Below are positions 1 to 8,652 of a stretch of 62,760 nucleotides of DNA, piece by piece (position 1 is the first letter of the stretch; each line of letters begins with the position of its first letter). A program made the position numbers and the translations under genes. This stretch comes from Candidatus Babelota bacterium (GTDB lineage Bacteria; Babelota; Babeliae; Babelales; Vermiphilaceae): contig JAFEAZ010000012.1 of the NCBI GenBank assembly GCA_018266085.1, forward strand, positions 1 to 62,760, written 5' to 3'. The notes under the pieces were generated by a model, which had not been told where the DNA came from, ran no database searches, and was given only the letters and a program-made list of their open reading frames with translations.

Positions 1-34
1 TAGTTCAACTTTATTTTTATTCGTAAGCTTTTCC

Positions 35-109
35 ATGAAATTCATTTTAGCAATTCTCCCGGTTTTTTTAAGTCCAGGGGTTAGCTTACTCTCTTCACGG
101 CATTTTTAA
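35..109 (+). other. Possible signal-peptide-like micro-ORF
   Basis: A 24-codon ATG-to-TAA frame encodes a short hydrophobic peptide that looks like the start of an export signal (MKFILAILPVFLSPG...). No Shine-Dalgarno sequence precedes it. It could be the remnant of a decayed exported protein like those elsewhere in the window, or chance. The rest of the first 150 bases shows nothing recognisable. Confidence 0.15.
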
Positions 110-150
110 AATGGTCGAACTATATATTTTATACAATCACAGGACGAAAA

Positions 151-771
151 ATGGATACCATCATGATAAAAAATAGAATTTTTGCGTGCTGCATGGCGCT
201 TACCGGCAGTTTGTTATGTATAGGCAGCATAAAGGGTAGCGCAAGACATATACCTGGGCCTCTTATCCAACCCATTGCTGAGTACGACGATCTCCGATCC
301 GCTGTTCAAATTCGCTATACAGAATCGGTGTCACTTTTTAAACATGACCCTAAGGACTATGATTTCAGTTCTATAGCCGTTTCTAATGATTCTCGCGACC
401 CGATTGTCCGCGTTACCAACTGGTACAACTCCGCCGCGGGAGAAAAACGATCTTCCACCTACTCTTTCCATGCTAATTCTTCTCTAACGCCTTCGCCTTC
501 AGCCATACTTTTTTCCTCTATAGAATTACCATCAGAAGAGCACCAAAAAAACTGTACAACCGAGAATCGAAATCGTTTTGGATCCGCAATCGTCCCTGCA
601 ACCTCCTCGGCATCTCTGTGTCTTAAGCAAGCGCTGCTTTTCGTTGCAAACAGTTCTGGCTGCGCTACCTACAGAATAAAAAAAGGCGAACAACCTGTAG
701 TCACTGAAGCTATTGACCAAGCTCTAAACCTTCCCAAGAGTTCCACGGAGCAATCTCTATTGCACAATTAA
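151..771 (+). CDS. Exported protein of unknown function
   Basis: The 206-residue product is not recognisable. The N-terminus has a basic start and a hydrophobic core (residues about 8-27, FACCMALTGSLLCIGS), which suggests a Sec signal peptide. The mature part is polar and rich in Ser, Thr and Asn, has a few cysteines, and has no visible transmembrane segment. The ATG at 151 has AGGACG five bases upstream; a second ATG at 163 would give a shorter signal peptide. It stands alone, followed by tspO on the same strand. It is one of a series of single exported unknowns in this window. Confidence 0.6.
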   Translation: MDTIMIKNRIFACCMALTGSLLCIGSIKGSARHIPGPLIQPIAEYDDLRSAVQIRYTESVSLFKHDPKDYDFSSIAVSNDSRDPIVRVTNWYNSAAGEKRSSTYSFHANSSLTPSPSAILFSSIELPSEEHQKNCTTENRNRFGSAIVPATSSASLCLKQALLFVANSSGCATYRIKKGEQPVVTEAIDQALNLPKSSTEQSLLHN

Positions 772-895
772 TTAAAGCATTACTCTCTTCGAGTATATCA
801 TAGCTCCTATTGCAGCTGCTGCACCACTGAGACTTCCAAACAATGTAGATCGAGATTAGAATTATTGTTAACTTTTTAGTGAACGCAGGCGTATC

Positions 896-1375
896 ATGAA
901 TGCAACGCATAAAAGCCTTCTATCTCTGATAGCATCTATTATATCGCTAGTATTAATTGGCTTCATCATCGGCCTTTCGACTAAAGGCGGCGTTGATACC
1001 TGGTATGCCACCTTGCATCGCTCACCATTGACGCCTCCAAACTATGTATTTGGGATAGCATGGAGCATCTTATATGCAATGATCGCCACCGCTGGCTGGT
1101 TCTTTTGGAGAGCACAACCGTGCCCTGAGCTACCCACAATAAAAAAACTTTTTATTGCCCAGCTCATGTTAAACTGGTGCTGGACTCCTTTATTTTTTAC
1201 GTACCATTTGATTGGTAGCGCGTTGGCCTGCATAATGCTGATTATCACGCTTGTTGCATTGCTTATTATCAAATCTTATTCAAAAATGCCCCTGGCAGCC
1301 CTGCTGCTTATGCCTTACTTGCTGTGGCTACTATTTGCAGCGCATCTCAACTTCCACATATGGCTATATAATTAG
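896..1375 (+). CDS. tspO: TspO/MBR family membrane protein
   Basis: TspO proteins are small five-helix membrane proteins that bind tetrapyrroles and related ligands. The 159-residue length and five hydrophobic segments fit the family. The characteristic W-Y-x-x-L ... SPLTPPNYVFGIAW stretch is at about residues 35-54, and WxxxxLNWxWTPLFF-type residues occur near 100. The ATG at 896 is preceded by a weak AGG. It is convergent with glmS, with a hairpin between them. No haem or porphyrin genes lie nearby to suggest a ligand, so the physiological role here is open. Confidence 0.85.
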   Translation: MNATHKSLLSLIASIISLVLIGFIIGLSTKGGVDTWYATLHRSPLTPPNYVFGIAWSILYAMIATAGWFFWRAQPCPELPTIKKLFIAQLMLNWCWTPLFFTYHLIGSALACIMLIITLVALLIIKSYSKMPLAALLLMPYLLWLLFAAHLNFHIWLYN

Positions 1376-1400
1376 TCATCCTCGATCTGCAAACGCAAGA

Positions 1401-1433
1401 ATAGGCGGCACACGATTAATCAGTGCCGCCTAT
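1401..1433. terminator. Hairpin between convergent tspO and glmS
   Basis: Perfect 11-bp inverted repeat (ATAGGCGGCAC / GTGCCGCCTAT) with an 11-base loop, between the stops of two convergent genes. The flanking T-runs are weak on both strands, so it may act as a bidirectional terminator or RNA-stabilising hairpin. Confidence 0.5.
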
Positions 1434-1461
1434 CAAAAAATATTCTAAAAATTTAACTCTT

Positions 1462-3303
1462 CTACTCTACCGTCACCGATTTTGCCAAGTTACGCGGTTT
1501 GTCGATCGGCAGCTCGAGCTCTTTAGCAACCTGATATGCAAAGAACTGCATAACGCCGGTCATGGCAAGAGGCTCAAGTAATGGTGCTACGCGTGGGAAA
1601 ACAAAGGCTTGATCAGCCAACTTGCACAGCTCATCCTGACCCTCAAAAACAAATGCTATGATATGCCCCGAGCGCGCCTTGACCTCTTGCGCATTGGCAA
1701 CGAGCTTTTGGTAAATCAACGGGTCTTGATGAGAAAAGAGAAAGATTGGAGTTTCGGCGTCAACCAAGGCAAGCGGTCCGTGCTTGAGTTCACCAGCCGG
1801 ATACCCTTGCGAGAAAATATAGGAAATCTCTTTTAATTTTAACGCAGCTTCCATAGCAAATGGATAGCTAATATGGCGTCCCAAAAATATTGCTTTTGTT
1901 TTATGCGCATAGCGCTTTGCAAGCGTTTCAACAATGATGTGCTTATAGAGTTCAATCGTATCTTCAAGCACTTGCGCCACGACAAAAAGATCATGTTCTG
2001 CCGCCTGCATCTGCTCCGGCGTGATAATCTCTTTTTCAAGCGCAAGACGATTGGCAAGCCAATATAAAGCGGCAACTTGTGTAGAGAATGCTTTTGTCGA
2101 TGCTACGGCCATTTCTTGACCAGCATGGGTTAACAAAAAGCCACCCGCTTCACGAACCAACGTACTTGAAGCAACATTGGTCAACGCAATGGTAGCCATG
2201 CCCATATCTTTAACGAGCCGCAAAGCCTCTAACGTGTCTGCTGTTTCGCCCGATTGTGATATGGCAACATACATACTTTTCTGTTCAGGGAAAAAGGGCA
2301 TATAACGGAATTCTGATGCCAAAAGCACACGCGTAGGAATCCGCGCAATTTTTTCGAAAAAGAACTGTGCTATACGTGCAGCGTGCCACGAGGTACCGCA
2401 GCCAATAAAACTTAAACTGGTAATGGCGCGGGACTGTTCTTTGGTCAAACCGATAGAACTCCATAGAGTATCACCCATTGCAGCAAGCGAAGAGACCGTT
2501 GCATGTATCGCTCGTTTTTGTTCATAGATTTCTTTGAGCATGTGATGCTCATGCCCATCTTTTTCCGCTCCCAACCAGGCAAAGTCTACCGTCTTAACCT
2601 CAAGAGGCAAAAAATTCCCCTTAAAATCGAACAGCTCTATAGAATCTTTTTTGATGATTGCACAGGTTGCATCAGGTAGAAAGACTACCTTGTTCGTCTT
2701 GCCAGCAAAAGCGATCGGATCTGAAGCAGCATACATCTGACCCTCACCAATACCTATACACAGCGGCGAGCGATGGCGAGCAAGAATAAGCTGATCTGGA
2801 GACTCATTATCTAATATAATAAAAGCATACGCGCCTTCAATACGCGCTGCCAATGCCAACAGAGCATCTTTACAGGTAGCATACTGTGCACATAACGATT
2901 CAAACAAATGAGCAACAACTTCAGTGTCAGTATCTGAAACGAAAAGATGCTTGCCCAAGAGATCGCCGCGCAAAGTGTGATGATTCTCTATGATACCATT
3001 GTGAACTATGGAAATTCTTTTTTTGCAGTCAAAGTGAGGATGTGCATTTTCCTGCGTAGAAGTACCGTGAGTTGACCAACGCGTATGCCCAATACCTATA
3101 AAGCCATCCATAGGATTCTTATCAAGAAGCTCTTTCAGCTGTATGAGGCGGCCTGGCGACTTGGCATACATCAACCGATTATCATCGGCGCTTAAACAGG
3201 CAAAGCCTGCAGAATCATACCCTCTGTATTCGAGTCTTGACAAACCTTCTACAAGAAGATCTTTACAGTAGGCATTCCCTACATACCCTACGACGCTGCA
3301 CAT
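1462..3303 (-). CDS. glmS: Glutamine--fructose-6-phosphate aminotransferase (isomerizing)
   Basis: GlmS makes glucosamine-6-phosphate from fructose-6-phosphate and glutamine, the entry to UDP-GlcNAc for peptidoglycan and LPS. The 613-residue protein starts Met-Cys, giving the Cys2 nucleophile of the N-terminal glutaminase domain. RGYDSAG is at 27-33 and GHTRWSTHG at 72-80. Two SIS isomerase domains follow, with GCGTSWHA near 300 and ISQSGET near 345. It ends in the typical KSVTVE. It is full length with no damage. Its pathway partner glmM lies at 50.8 kb. It is a single gene, with no visible glmS ribozyme in the upstream gap (3304-3542). Confidence 0.97.
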   Translation of the reverse strand: MCSVVGYVGNAYCKDLLVEGLSRLEYRGYDSAGFACLSADDNRLMYAKSPGRLIQLKELLDKNPMDGFIGIGHTRWSTHGTSTQENAHPHFDCKKRISIVHNGIIENHHTLRGDLLGKHLFVSDTDTEVVAHLFESLCAQYATCKDALLALAARIEGAYAFIILDNESPDQLILARHRSPLCIGIGEGQMYAASDPIAFAGKTNKVVFLPDATCAIIKKDSIELFDFKGNFLPLEVKTVDFAWLGAEKDGHEHHMLKEIYEQKRAIHATVSSLAAMGDTLWSSIGLTKEQSRAITSLSFIGCGTSWHAARIAQFFFEKIARIPTRVLLASEFRYMPFFPEQKSMYVAISQSGETADTLEALRLVKDMGMATIALTNVASSTLVREAGGFLLTHAGQEMAVASTKAFSTQVAALYWLANRLALEKEIITPEQMQAAEHDLFVVAQVLEDTIELYKHIIVETLAKRYAHKTKAIFLGRHISYPFAMEAALKLKEISYIFSQGYPAGELKHGPLALVDAETPIFLFSHQDPLIYQKLVANAQEVKARSGHIIAFVFEGQDELCKLADQAFVFPRVAPLLEPLAMTGVMQFFAYQVAKELELPIDKPRNLAKSVTVE

Positions 3304-3450
3304 CTGCGTTCATCCCCCAACTCACTTATTTTCTATCGCCGCTTTTCATAATGATCTTGGCCTATCTTAGTACGCCTAGGGATCAAAAAACAAGAGTCAA
3401 TCTCGCACTCAATCAGCCCGATAAGCTCTTGCAATTCAGCCTGTAGAGAG

Positions 3451-3476
3451 AAACGCGCTTATCACTAAGCGCGTTT
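3451..3476. terminator. Hairpin downstream of rpsI
   Basis: Inverted repeat AAACGCGCTTA / TAAGCGCGTTT with a 4-base loop, about 70 bases beyond the rpsI stop on the minus strand. It is followed there by a short pyrimidine run, so it is a plausible weak terminator. Confidence 0.45.
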
Positions 3477-3542
3477 GAAAAAGACAAATCTGATAGTAGA
3501 AGGCTGTACAGGCTGCTCTGATTGATTGCGCAGCAGCACAGA

Positions 3543-4028
3543 TTAACGTTTTACGAACTGGAATTTACGGCGTGCTGCCTTTTGACCATACTTTTTACGC
3601 TCTTTTACACGAGCGTCTACCGTCAAAAGATCATGCTCACGAAGCGCTGAACGAAGTGATTCGTTATTTGCCAATAAGGCACGTGCTATGCCCAGACGAA
3701 CCGCTCCAGCCTGTGAGTTAACACCGCCGCCATAAACATTGACTTCTACGTCGAATGCTTCTGCGCCAGGAATTACCTTGAATGGCACTGCTACATCGGC
3801 ACGGGCAAGATCGGTGGTGAAATAGGTTTGGTAAGCTCTGCCATTAACAAGAACTGACCCTTTGCCGCCACGGTGAAGCCATACACGAGCGACAGAAGAC
3901 TTACGTCGTCCTACGCCGTGAGCAAGAGGAGCACCGCGCTTGGTTGTAGTTTTTTTTGAAGCTTCAGCGCTTTTTGGCCTGCCGCTTTCAACTTTTGGAG
4001 AAACTTTAGCTGTTTTTACTTGTGCCAT
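3543..4028 (-). CDS. rpsI: 30S ribosomal protein S9
   Basis: S9 binds 16S rRNA, and its C-terminal tail reaches the P-site tRNA. The core, from about residue 38, carries GVGRRKSSVARVWL, the GGGVNSQAGAVRLGIARAL stretch and the basic end RRKFQFVKR, with the terminal Lys-Arg kept. At 161 residues it is longer than the usual 130. The extra is an N-terminal Lys/Ala/Ser-rich tail of about 35 residues, probably disordered. Unlike in many genomes, rplM (L13) is not next to it. The next element upstream is tRNA-Thr on the same strand. Confidence 0.95.
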   Translation of the reverse strand: MAQVKTAKVSPKVESGRPKSAEASKKTTTKRGAPLAHGVGRRKSSVARVWLHRGGKGSVLVNGRAYQTYFTTDLARADVAVPFKVIPGAEAFDVEVNVYGGGVNSQAGAVRLGIARALLANNESLRSALREHDLLTVDARVKERKKYGQKAARRKFQFVKR

Positions 4029-4166
4029 AAGAATGACTATCCTACTGAAACTTATTGGGTACTGAGAACGTACATATATTGCTTATGGTACAAAAAACGG
4101 GTTAAAAGTCAAAATCTAGCTCGTTTTTAGATAAAGTCGCTTGCTCTGTCCCTAAAGACTGGCCTG

Positions 4167-4210
4167 CCATACGAAGCCTGCCAGGCCGTCAGGCATGGAT
4201 AGGCGAAGTA

Positions 4211-4213
<3 letters not shown>
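4167..4213. repeat. Imperfect palindromic element touching the tRNA-Thr 3' end
   Basis: CCATACgaagCCT ... AGGcgaaGTATGG forms an imperfect inverted repeat with smaller internal repeats (CCTGCC/GGCAGG-like). Its right arm ends in the bases that encode the CCA end of tRNA-Thr. On the minus strand it folds immediately after the tRNA. It may be a mobile palindromic element or a processing/terminator hairpin. Confidence 0.45.
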
Positions 4214-4286
<73 letters not shown>

Positions 4287-4338
4287 ACGCGTCCCTTACT
4301 ATACCACAGCAAAGCGCTGAGCACCAGACGCTCTTTGA

Positions 4339-4683
4339 TTAAAATTCACCCTCTTCCAACGCCTCTTGGCACGCCAAACAACGTGTGGCATTCGGAAAGG
4401 ACTGCAATCGCTTTTCAGATATTGCCTTATCACAATCTATGCAAATACCGTACGTTCCTTGTTCAATCATACCAAGAGCACGAACAATACGTTTATATTC
4501 ATCAAGACGCGTATCTTGAAATGAACTCTTAAGGCTTTCCATAGTCGACGACAAAGCCTGATCTCCTGCATCTTGGATCTGATCATCAGAGAATTTTTCT
4601 TCTCTTGTCTGCAAAAGCTCATCTTCAAGCTCCTGCTTGCGCTGGTGCAGGACTTGCCAAATCGCTTCAAATTTTTGTTCCAT
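4339..4683 (-). CDS. DksA/TraR-type C4 zinc-finger protein
   Basis: DksA/TraR proteins enter the RNA polymerase secondary channel and modulate initiation, often with ppGpp. The N-terminal half is helical and charged, fitting the coiled coil. The C-terminal half carries the four-cysteine finger CxxC (YGICIDCDKAI) and CLACQ near the end. About 114 residues is short for E. coli DksA (151) and nearer to the RNAP-binding DksA-like proteins of other phyla. I chose the ATG at 4683 because AAAAGGAG lies seven bases upstream; the longer frame to 4707 lacks this. It overlaps the end of tadA, so the two are probably co-translated. Confidence 0.85.
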   Translation of the reverse strand: MEQKFEAIWQVLHQRKQELEDELLQTREEKFSDDQIQDAGDQALSSTMESLKSSFQDTRLDEYKRIVRALGMIEQGTYGICIDCDKAISEKRLQSFPNATRCLACQEALEEGEF

Positions 4684-5176
4684 TTTCACTCCTTTTAGGT
4701 ATAACACTCATTCGTCTCTCTTTAAAAAACTGTTTCAACAGCTCTGCCGATTCATCCGCAGCAACTCCTGACACAACGCATAGCGAGCCTCTTCTGTACA
4801 ACGGAAGATTTATACTGTCAAGTCCACATCCAAAAAGCGGGGATGGCGCGCCATACACAATACCGGCGCAACGACTTAACATGATAAGCCCCATGCACAT
4901 AATGCACGGCTCGAGCGTTACATAGATCCAACAGCCATCAAGCCGCCAATCGCCTTGCCGCTTGCATGCGCGCTCAACAGCAGTTACTTCCGCATGAGCA
5001 GTTTGCAGTTTTTTATGTTCAACGTTGTTATAGCCTCGCGCAAGCACAACTCCGTGCACATCAACAATGACGGCGCCGATAGGCACTTCTCCTAATTGCG
5101 CAGCTCGACGCGCCTGGTGCAATGCTTTTTGCATAAACAGGTTATCTTGTTCGACACCAAATGGGCTTGCTTTCAT
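4667..5176 (-). CDS. tadA: tRNA-specific adenosine deaminase
   Basis: TadA deaminates the wobble adenosine of tRNA-Arg(ACG) to inosine. The zinc-dependent cytidine/adenosine deaminase signature is intact: His-Ala-Glu at 61-63 (zinc ligand and proton shuttle) and PCIMC at 90-94 (two cysteine ligands), followed by MCxGLIMLSRCxGIVYGA. The 169-residue length is normal. The gene is divergent from gyrB and overlaps the dksA-like gene downstream by 17 bases. A guanine deaminase is possible for this superfamily, but the C-terminal pattern favours TadA. Confidence 0.92.
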   Translation of the reverse strand: MKASPFGVEQDNLFMQKALHQARRAAQLGEVPIGAVIVDVHGVVLARGYNNVEHKKLQTAHAEVTAVERACKRQGDWRLDGCWIYVTLEPCIMCMGLIMLSRCAGIVYGAPSPLFGCGLDSINLPLYRRGSLCVVSGVAADESAELLKQFFKERRMSVIPKRSENGTKI

Positions 5177-5373
5177 GAATGGTATAAACTCTTGGTAGTG
5201 CGCTTTTGAATAGCTTTACGTACATGATGTAGGCTTAGCTGGAAAAAAGTTATGTATCATCTACACTATCTGTGGAGCGATATTGATAATAAAATTTCAC
5301 AAGTTTGTACAGTATACCTTAATTTTACTGCCAGGCCAAATGCAGGGGATGCCCTCACTTTAGGAGATCAGCC

Positions 5374-7809
5374 ATGTCACATGATTCTTCCGGAAAAAAG
5401 GGCGAATACGGCGCCCAGTCCATTCGCATTATGGAAGGACTTGAAGCTGTACGAAAACGCCCGGCTATGTATATTGGATCAACCGGTCCAAATGGCCTCC
5501 ACCATCTTGTATACGAAGTTGTTGACAACTCGGTAGATGAGGCACTAGCGCAACATTGCGATACGATTAATGTTATTCTTCACACCGATGGCTCCTGCTC
5601 TGTTGAAGATAATGGTCGTGGTATTCCTACTGAAATCTATCCCACTGAAGGAATCTCTACCACCGAAGTTGTTCTGACAAAATTACATGCTGGTGGTAAA
5701 TTTGACAAGGACACCTACAAATACTCTGGCGGTCTGCACGGCGTTGGTGTCTCGGTGGTCAACGCACTATCGAGCTCGTTTGAAGTAACCGTATTTAGAA
5801 ATGGCAAGATTCATACACAGTCATACACCTGCGGCAAACCACTTGCTCCTTTAAAAGTTATTGGCGACACCACCAAACGTGGTACGCTGATCCGTTTTTG
5901 GCCAGATGCAAGCATTTTTCAAGAAACCGTAGAATTCAGCTTCGAAACACTGTCTGCTCGCTTACGTGAATTGGCCTTTTTAAATAAAGGCTTGCGCATT
6001 ACTATTGAAGAAGAAGCGAGCGACAAAAAGCATGATTTCTATTTCAAAGGTGGCATCGTTTCATTTGTTGAGTATATCAATAACAAAAAAGTAACGATTT
6101 TCCCCGAAATTATTCATTATGAAGCGAGCGACGATATCTACATGCTTGAAGTTGCTTTACAATATAACGATGGTTACGGAGAGCAGCTTTTTTCTTTCGT
6201 CAACAATATCAATACCATAGAAGGCGGCACCCACGTTGCCGGCTTCAAAGGTGCCTTGACCAAGGCTTGCAACAAACGGGCTCAAGAATTTGGTGTCTTG
6301 AAAAAAGATGAAAGCTTTTCGAGTGAAGATGTTCGTGAAGGGCTTGTTGCTGTAATAAGCATGAAAGTTCCCGAACCTCAGTTTGAAGGTCAGACCAAAG
6401 GAAAACTCGGCAACAGCGATGTAAAAGGGCTTGTTGAATCGTGGTTCTTCGGCTTTCTTGACACCTTTTTTGAAGAGAACCCAACGCTCGCAAAAAAAGT
6501 GTTGCTTAAGGCCGAAATGGCAAAGCGCGCTCGCGATGCTGCAAAAAAGGCACGCGATCTCACGCGTAAAAAAACATCACTGGAATCATCAATTCTGCCG
6601 GGTAAACTTGCCGATTGCACCAACGAAGAGCCTAAAGATATTGAACTATTTATCGTAGAAGGCGATTCTGCAGGTGGTTCGGCAAAACAGGGTCGCAACA
6701 GAATTTTTCAAGCAATTTTACCCTTGCGTGGTAAGATTTTAAACGTTGAAAAGGCTCGCCTCGACCATATATTATCGAATGAACAGATTCGCGCTTTAAT
6801 CGCCGCTATTGGCTGCGGTATTGGTGACGAGGAGTTCGATATCGAAAAAACGCGATACCATAAGATTATTTTAATGACCGACGCTGACGTTGATGGTGCG
6901 CATATTCGTACACTCTTGTTGACGTTCTTCTTCCGCCATATGAAGCCGCTCATCGAGGCCGGCTATCTCTTTATTGCACAACCACCTTTGTATAAAGCTA
7001 AAATTGGCAAGAAAGAGCAATATCTGAAGGATGATTCTGAACTCAAGAACTTCCTGTTCGATTGGGCACGAGAGCAGACCAGCCTTACCGTTGACGAAAA
7101 GATGGTCGACCCGGTTATCTGGAAATCTTTCCTGGATAAACTTATGGCGTATGATGGCTTGGTCACCAAGGCAAGCCATATCTTTAAACTAACCTACCGA
7201 CAATGTCATCTGTTGGTTTCATGTCTGTTGCAAAACCCATGGAACGAAGCGCAAGGTCATGATCTGCTTGTAACGCTGCTGCAAAGAAAATTCACGCAAT
7301 ACACGATAACGCTTGAAGGGCCGCGCATCGAAGGGGCAGAACATGCACCAAAAACTGAGCGTCCTACCGTTTTACCAACGCATATTGTATTCATGCTCTT
7401 AAATCGCACCTGGCGCGTACCGCTCAGTTTCTTTACTTCAGCCGAAATAAGTACTATACAAACACAGCTAGCAGCTCTGCATGAAGTGCAAGGGCGACCA
7501 TGGACGCTCAAGATTACCGACCGAGACCGCTCCTTAGAGGGTGTTGGCATTGGACAGCTGGTGGATGGTATCAACCAAATCAGCAAGCCATATTTGTCGG
7601 TACAACGGTATAAAGGTCTTGGTGAGATGAACCCTGAGCAGCTGTGGGAAACCTCAATGGACACCACAACGCGTACGCTGCTCAAAGTGTCGGTTGAAGA
7701 TGCTCTTGAAGCGGATCGTTGGTTCTCTACCCTCATGGGTGACGATGTAGTCGGCCGCAAAGATTATATTGAAGAGAATGGCCAATTCGTTAAAAATCTG
7801 GATGTATAA
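5374..7809 (+). CDS. gyrB: DNA gyrase subunit B
   Basis: GyrB is the ATPase subunit of DNA gyrase, which introduces negative supercoils. The 811-residue protein starts with the GHKL ATPase domain (YEVVDNSVDEA near 47-57, NGRGIP near 86, GGLHGVGVSVVNAL near 120). The Toprim domain follows (EGDSAGGSA near 428, DADVDGAHI near 505). Between Toprim and the tail (VQRYKGLGEMNPEQLWETSMD) there is an insert of about 170 residues, as in proteobacterial GyrB, which explains the length. The ATG at 5374 has TTAGGAG upstream. gyrA is not in the window. Confidence 0.97.
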   Translation: MSHDSSGKKGEYGAQSIRIMEGLEAVRKRPAMYIGSTGPNGLHHLVYEVVDNSVDEALAQHCDTINVILHTDGSCSVEDNGRGIPTEIYPTEGISTTEVVLTKLHAGGKFDKDTYKYSGGLHGVGVSVVNALSSSFEVTVFRNGKIHTQSYTCGKPLAPLKVIGDTTKRGTLIRFWPDASIFQETVEFSFETLSARLRELAFLNKGLRITIEEEASDKKHDFYFKGGIVSFVEYINNKKVTIFPEIIHYEASDDIYMLEVALQYNDGYGEQLFSFVNNINTIEGGTHVAGFKGALTKACNKRAQEFGVLKKDESFSSEDVREGLVAVISMKVPEPQFEGQTKGKLGNSDVKGLVESWFFGFLDTFFEENPTLAKKVLLKAEMAKRARDAAKKARDLTRKKTSLESSILPGKLADCTNEEPKDIELFIVEGDSAGGSAKQGRNRIFQAILPLRGKILNVEKARLDHILSNEQIRALIAAIGCGIGDEEFDIEKTRYHKIILMTDADVDGAHIRTLLLTFFFRHMKPLIEAGYLFIAQPPLYKAKIGKKEQYLKDDSELKNFLFDWAREQTSLTVDEKMVDPVIWKSFLDKLMAYDGLVTKASHIFKLTYRQCHLLVSCLLQNPWNEAQGHDLLVTLLQRKFTQYTITLEGPRIEGAEHAPKTERPTVLPTHIVFMLLNRTWRVPLSFFTSAEISTIQTQLAALHEVQGRPWTLKITDRDRSLEGVGIGQLVDGINQISKPYLSVQRYKGLGEMNPEQLWETSMDTTTRTLLKVSVEDALEADRWFSTLMGDDVVGRKDYIEENGQFVKNLDV

Positions 7810-7822
7810 ACAAGAATAACAA

Positions 7823-7860
7823 GAGAGATCGTTGGCACTTTCACCCCGCTACGATCTCTC
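7823..7860 (+). promoter_or_regulatory. Hairpin between gyrB and the next gene
   Basis: Perfect 10-bp inverted repeat GAGAGATCGT / ACGATCTCTC around an 18-base loop, starting 14 bases after the gyrB stop and ending 20 bases before the next start. No T-run follows, so it resembles an mRNA-stabilising or processing hairpin more than an intrinsic terminator. Confidence 0.4.
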
Positions 7861-7879
7861 AGCACTATAAAGGATACTG

Positions 7880-8278
7880 ATGAAACCTTCTCTACGTCTA
7901 TCTGCTGGTGCTTTTTCCCTGCTCTTCTGCGCAAGCCAATCACTTGTTGGCACAACACAGACAACCGCAACTGCTGCAGACACTATGAGCTCCGTTGAGT
8001 TTTTAACGGGAGTAAAATCGGATCATACAGCACCGACGCCTAACACTGAATCAAGCGCTCAACAGATGTTATTAACCTTGCTAACCTTGTTGACCGCCGC
8101 CGATGCTGGTGATCCTGTTCAGCAGTTGAACGCTAACCGTCCTCAAATAATGCTGGATAACCCTCGGCAAGCATCTCTTGTTGCTAACCTGCCAAAAGAA
8201 TTAGCAAAAAAGAACCATCTTCCGAAAAACAGACACGTACCACGTCTCACTAGCAGACATAAATGCCCTAGAAGATAA
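7880..8278 (+). CDS. Exported protein of unknown function
   Basis: The 132-residue product is not recognisable. Residues about 1-26 form a Sec-type signal (basic MKPSLR, then a hydrophobic core ending near SLVGTTQ). The mature part is rich in Thr, Ala and Leu, with a leucine/threonine run near residue 70 and a basic C-terminus (RHKCPRR). AAAGGA lies eight bases before the ATG. It follows gyrB by 70 bases and precedes another small exported protein. Confidence 0.55.
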   Translation: MKPSLRLSAGAFSLLFCASQSLVGTTQTTATAADTMSSVEFLTGVKSDHTAPTPNTESSAQQMLLTLLTLLTAADAGDPVQQLNANRPQIMLDNPRQASLVANLPKELAKKNHLPKNRHVPRLTSRHKCPRR

Positions 8279-8309
8279 AACAAGATTATATACGGAACCC
8301 GCTAAACTC

Positions 8310-8597
8310 ATGAAGAACTCCATGAAACAACATTTTTTGCCTCTCGTCATTTCTTTATTTGTAAGCACGAATTCAACCTTGCTCAATGCCAGCGACAAAA
8401 CGGATGCTCAAAAGCTCGACCAAGCATTGCGCCAATTTGCAGGCAATTCTGCTGCTGACGCCATTGCTGCGATGCAAGAACAAGGTTATTCTTTCAAGCC
8501 TTACGATAAAACTGTAAAACTATCTCCTAAAGCTGCAAAAAAAGCGTTACTGAAAAATGGCGCTACCAAAGCGCTTGACCCGGCGGACGTTGACTAG
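8310..8597 (+). CDS. Small exported protein of unknown function
   Basis: The 95-residue product has an N-terminal signal-like segment (residues about 7-27, FLPLVISLFVSTNSTLLNAS). A short Ala/Lys-rich helical mature part follows. No family is recognised. An alternative ATG lies at 8322. It sits 31 bases after the previous exported unknown, so the two may be co-transcribed. Its end lies 55 bases before the preferred tilS start. Confidence 0.55.
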   Translation: MKNSMKQHFLPLVISLFVSTNSTLLNASDKTDAQKLDQALRQFAGNSAADAIAAMQEQGYSFKPYDKTVKLSPKAAKKALLKNGATKALDPADVD

Positions 8598-8628
8598 GAT
8601 TCCCGTCTACACCCGGTATACGCAGCTG

Positions 8629-8652
8629 TGCTCTCGTGGTATACTGATATCC
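8629..8652 (+). promoter_or_regulatory. Extended -10 promoter giving a possibly leaderless tilS mRNA
   Basis: TGGTATACT (extended -10, TGnTATACT) ends at 8645, only seven bases before the tilS ATG at 8653, and no Shine-Dalgarno sequence is present. Transcription from here would start at or next to the A of the start codon. No convincing -35 box is seen, as is usual for extended -10 promoters. Confidence 0.35.

Noticed and set aside
7257-7760. 167-codon minus-strand Ser/Arg-rich frame
   Set aside because: Antisense to gyrB; composition follows the codon use of the real gene.
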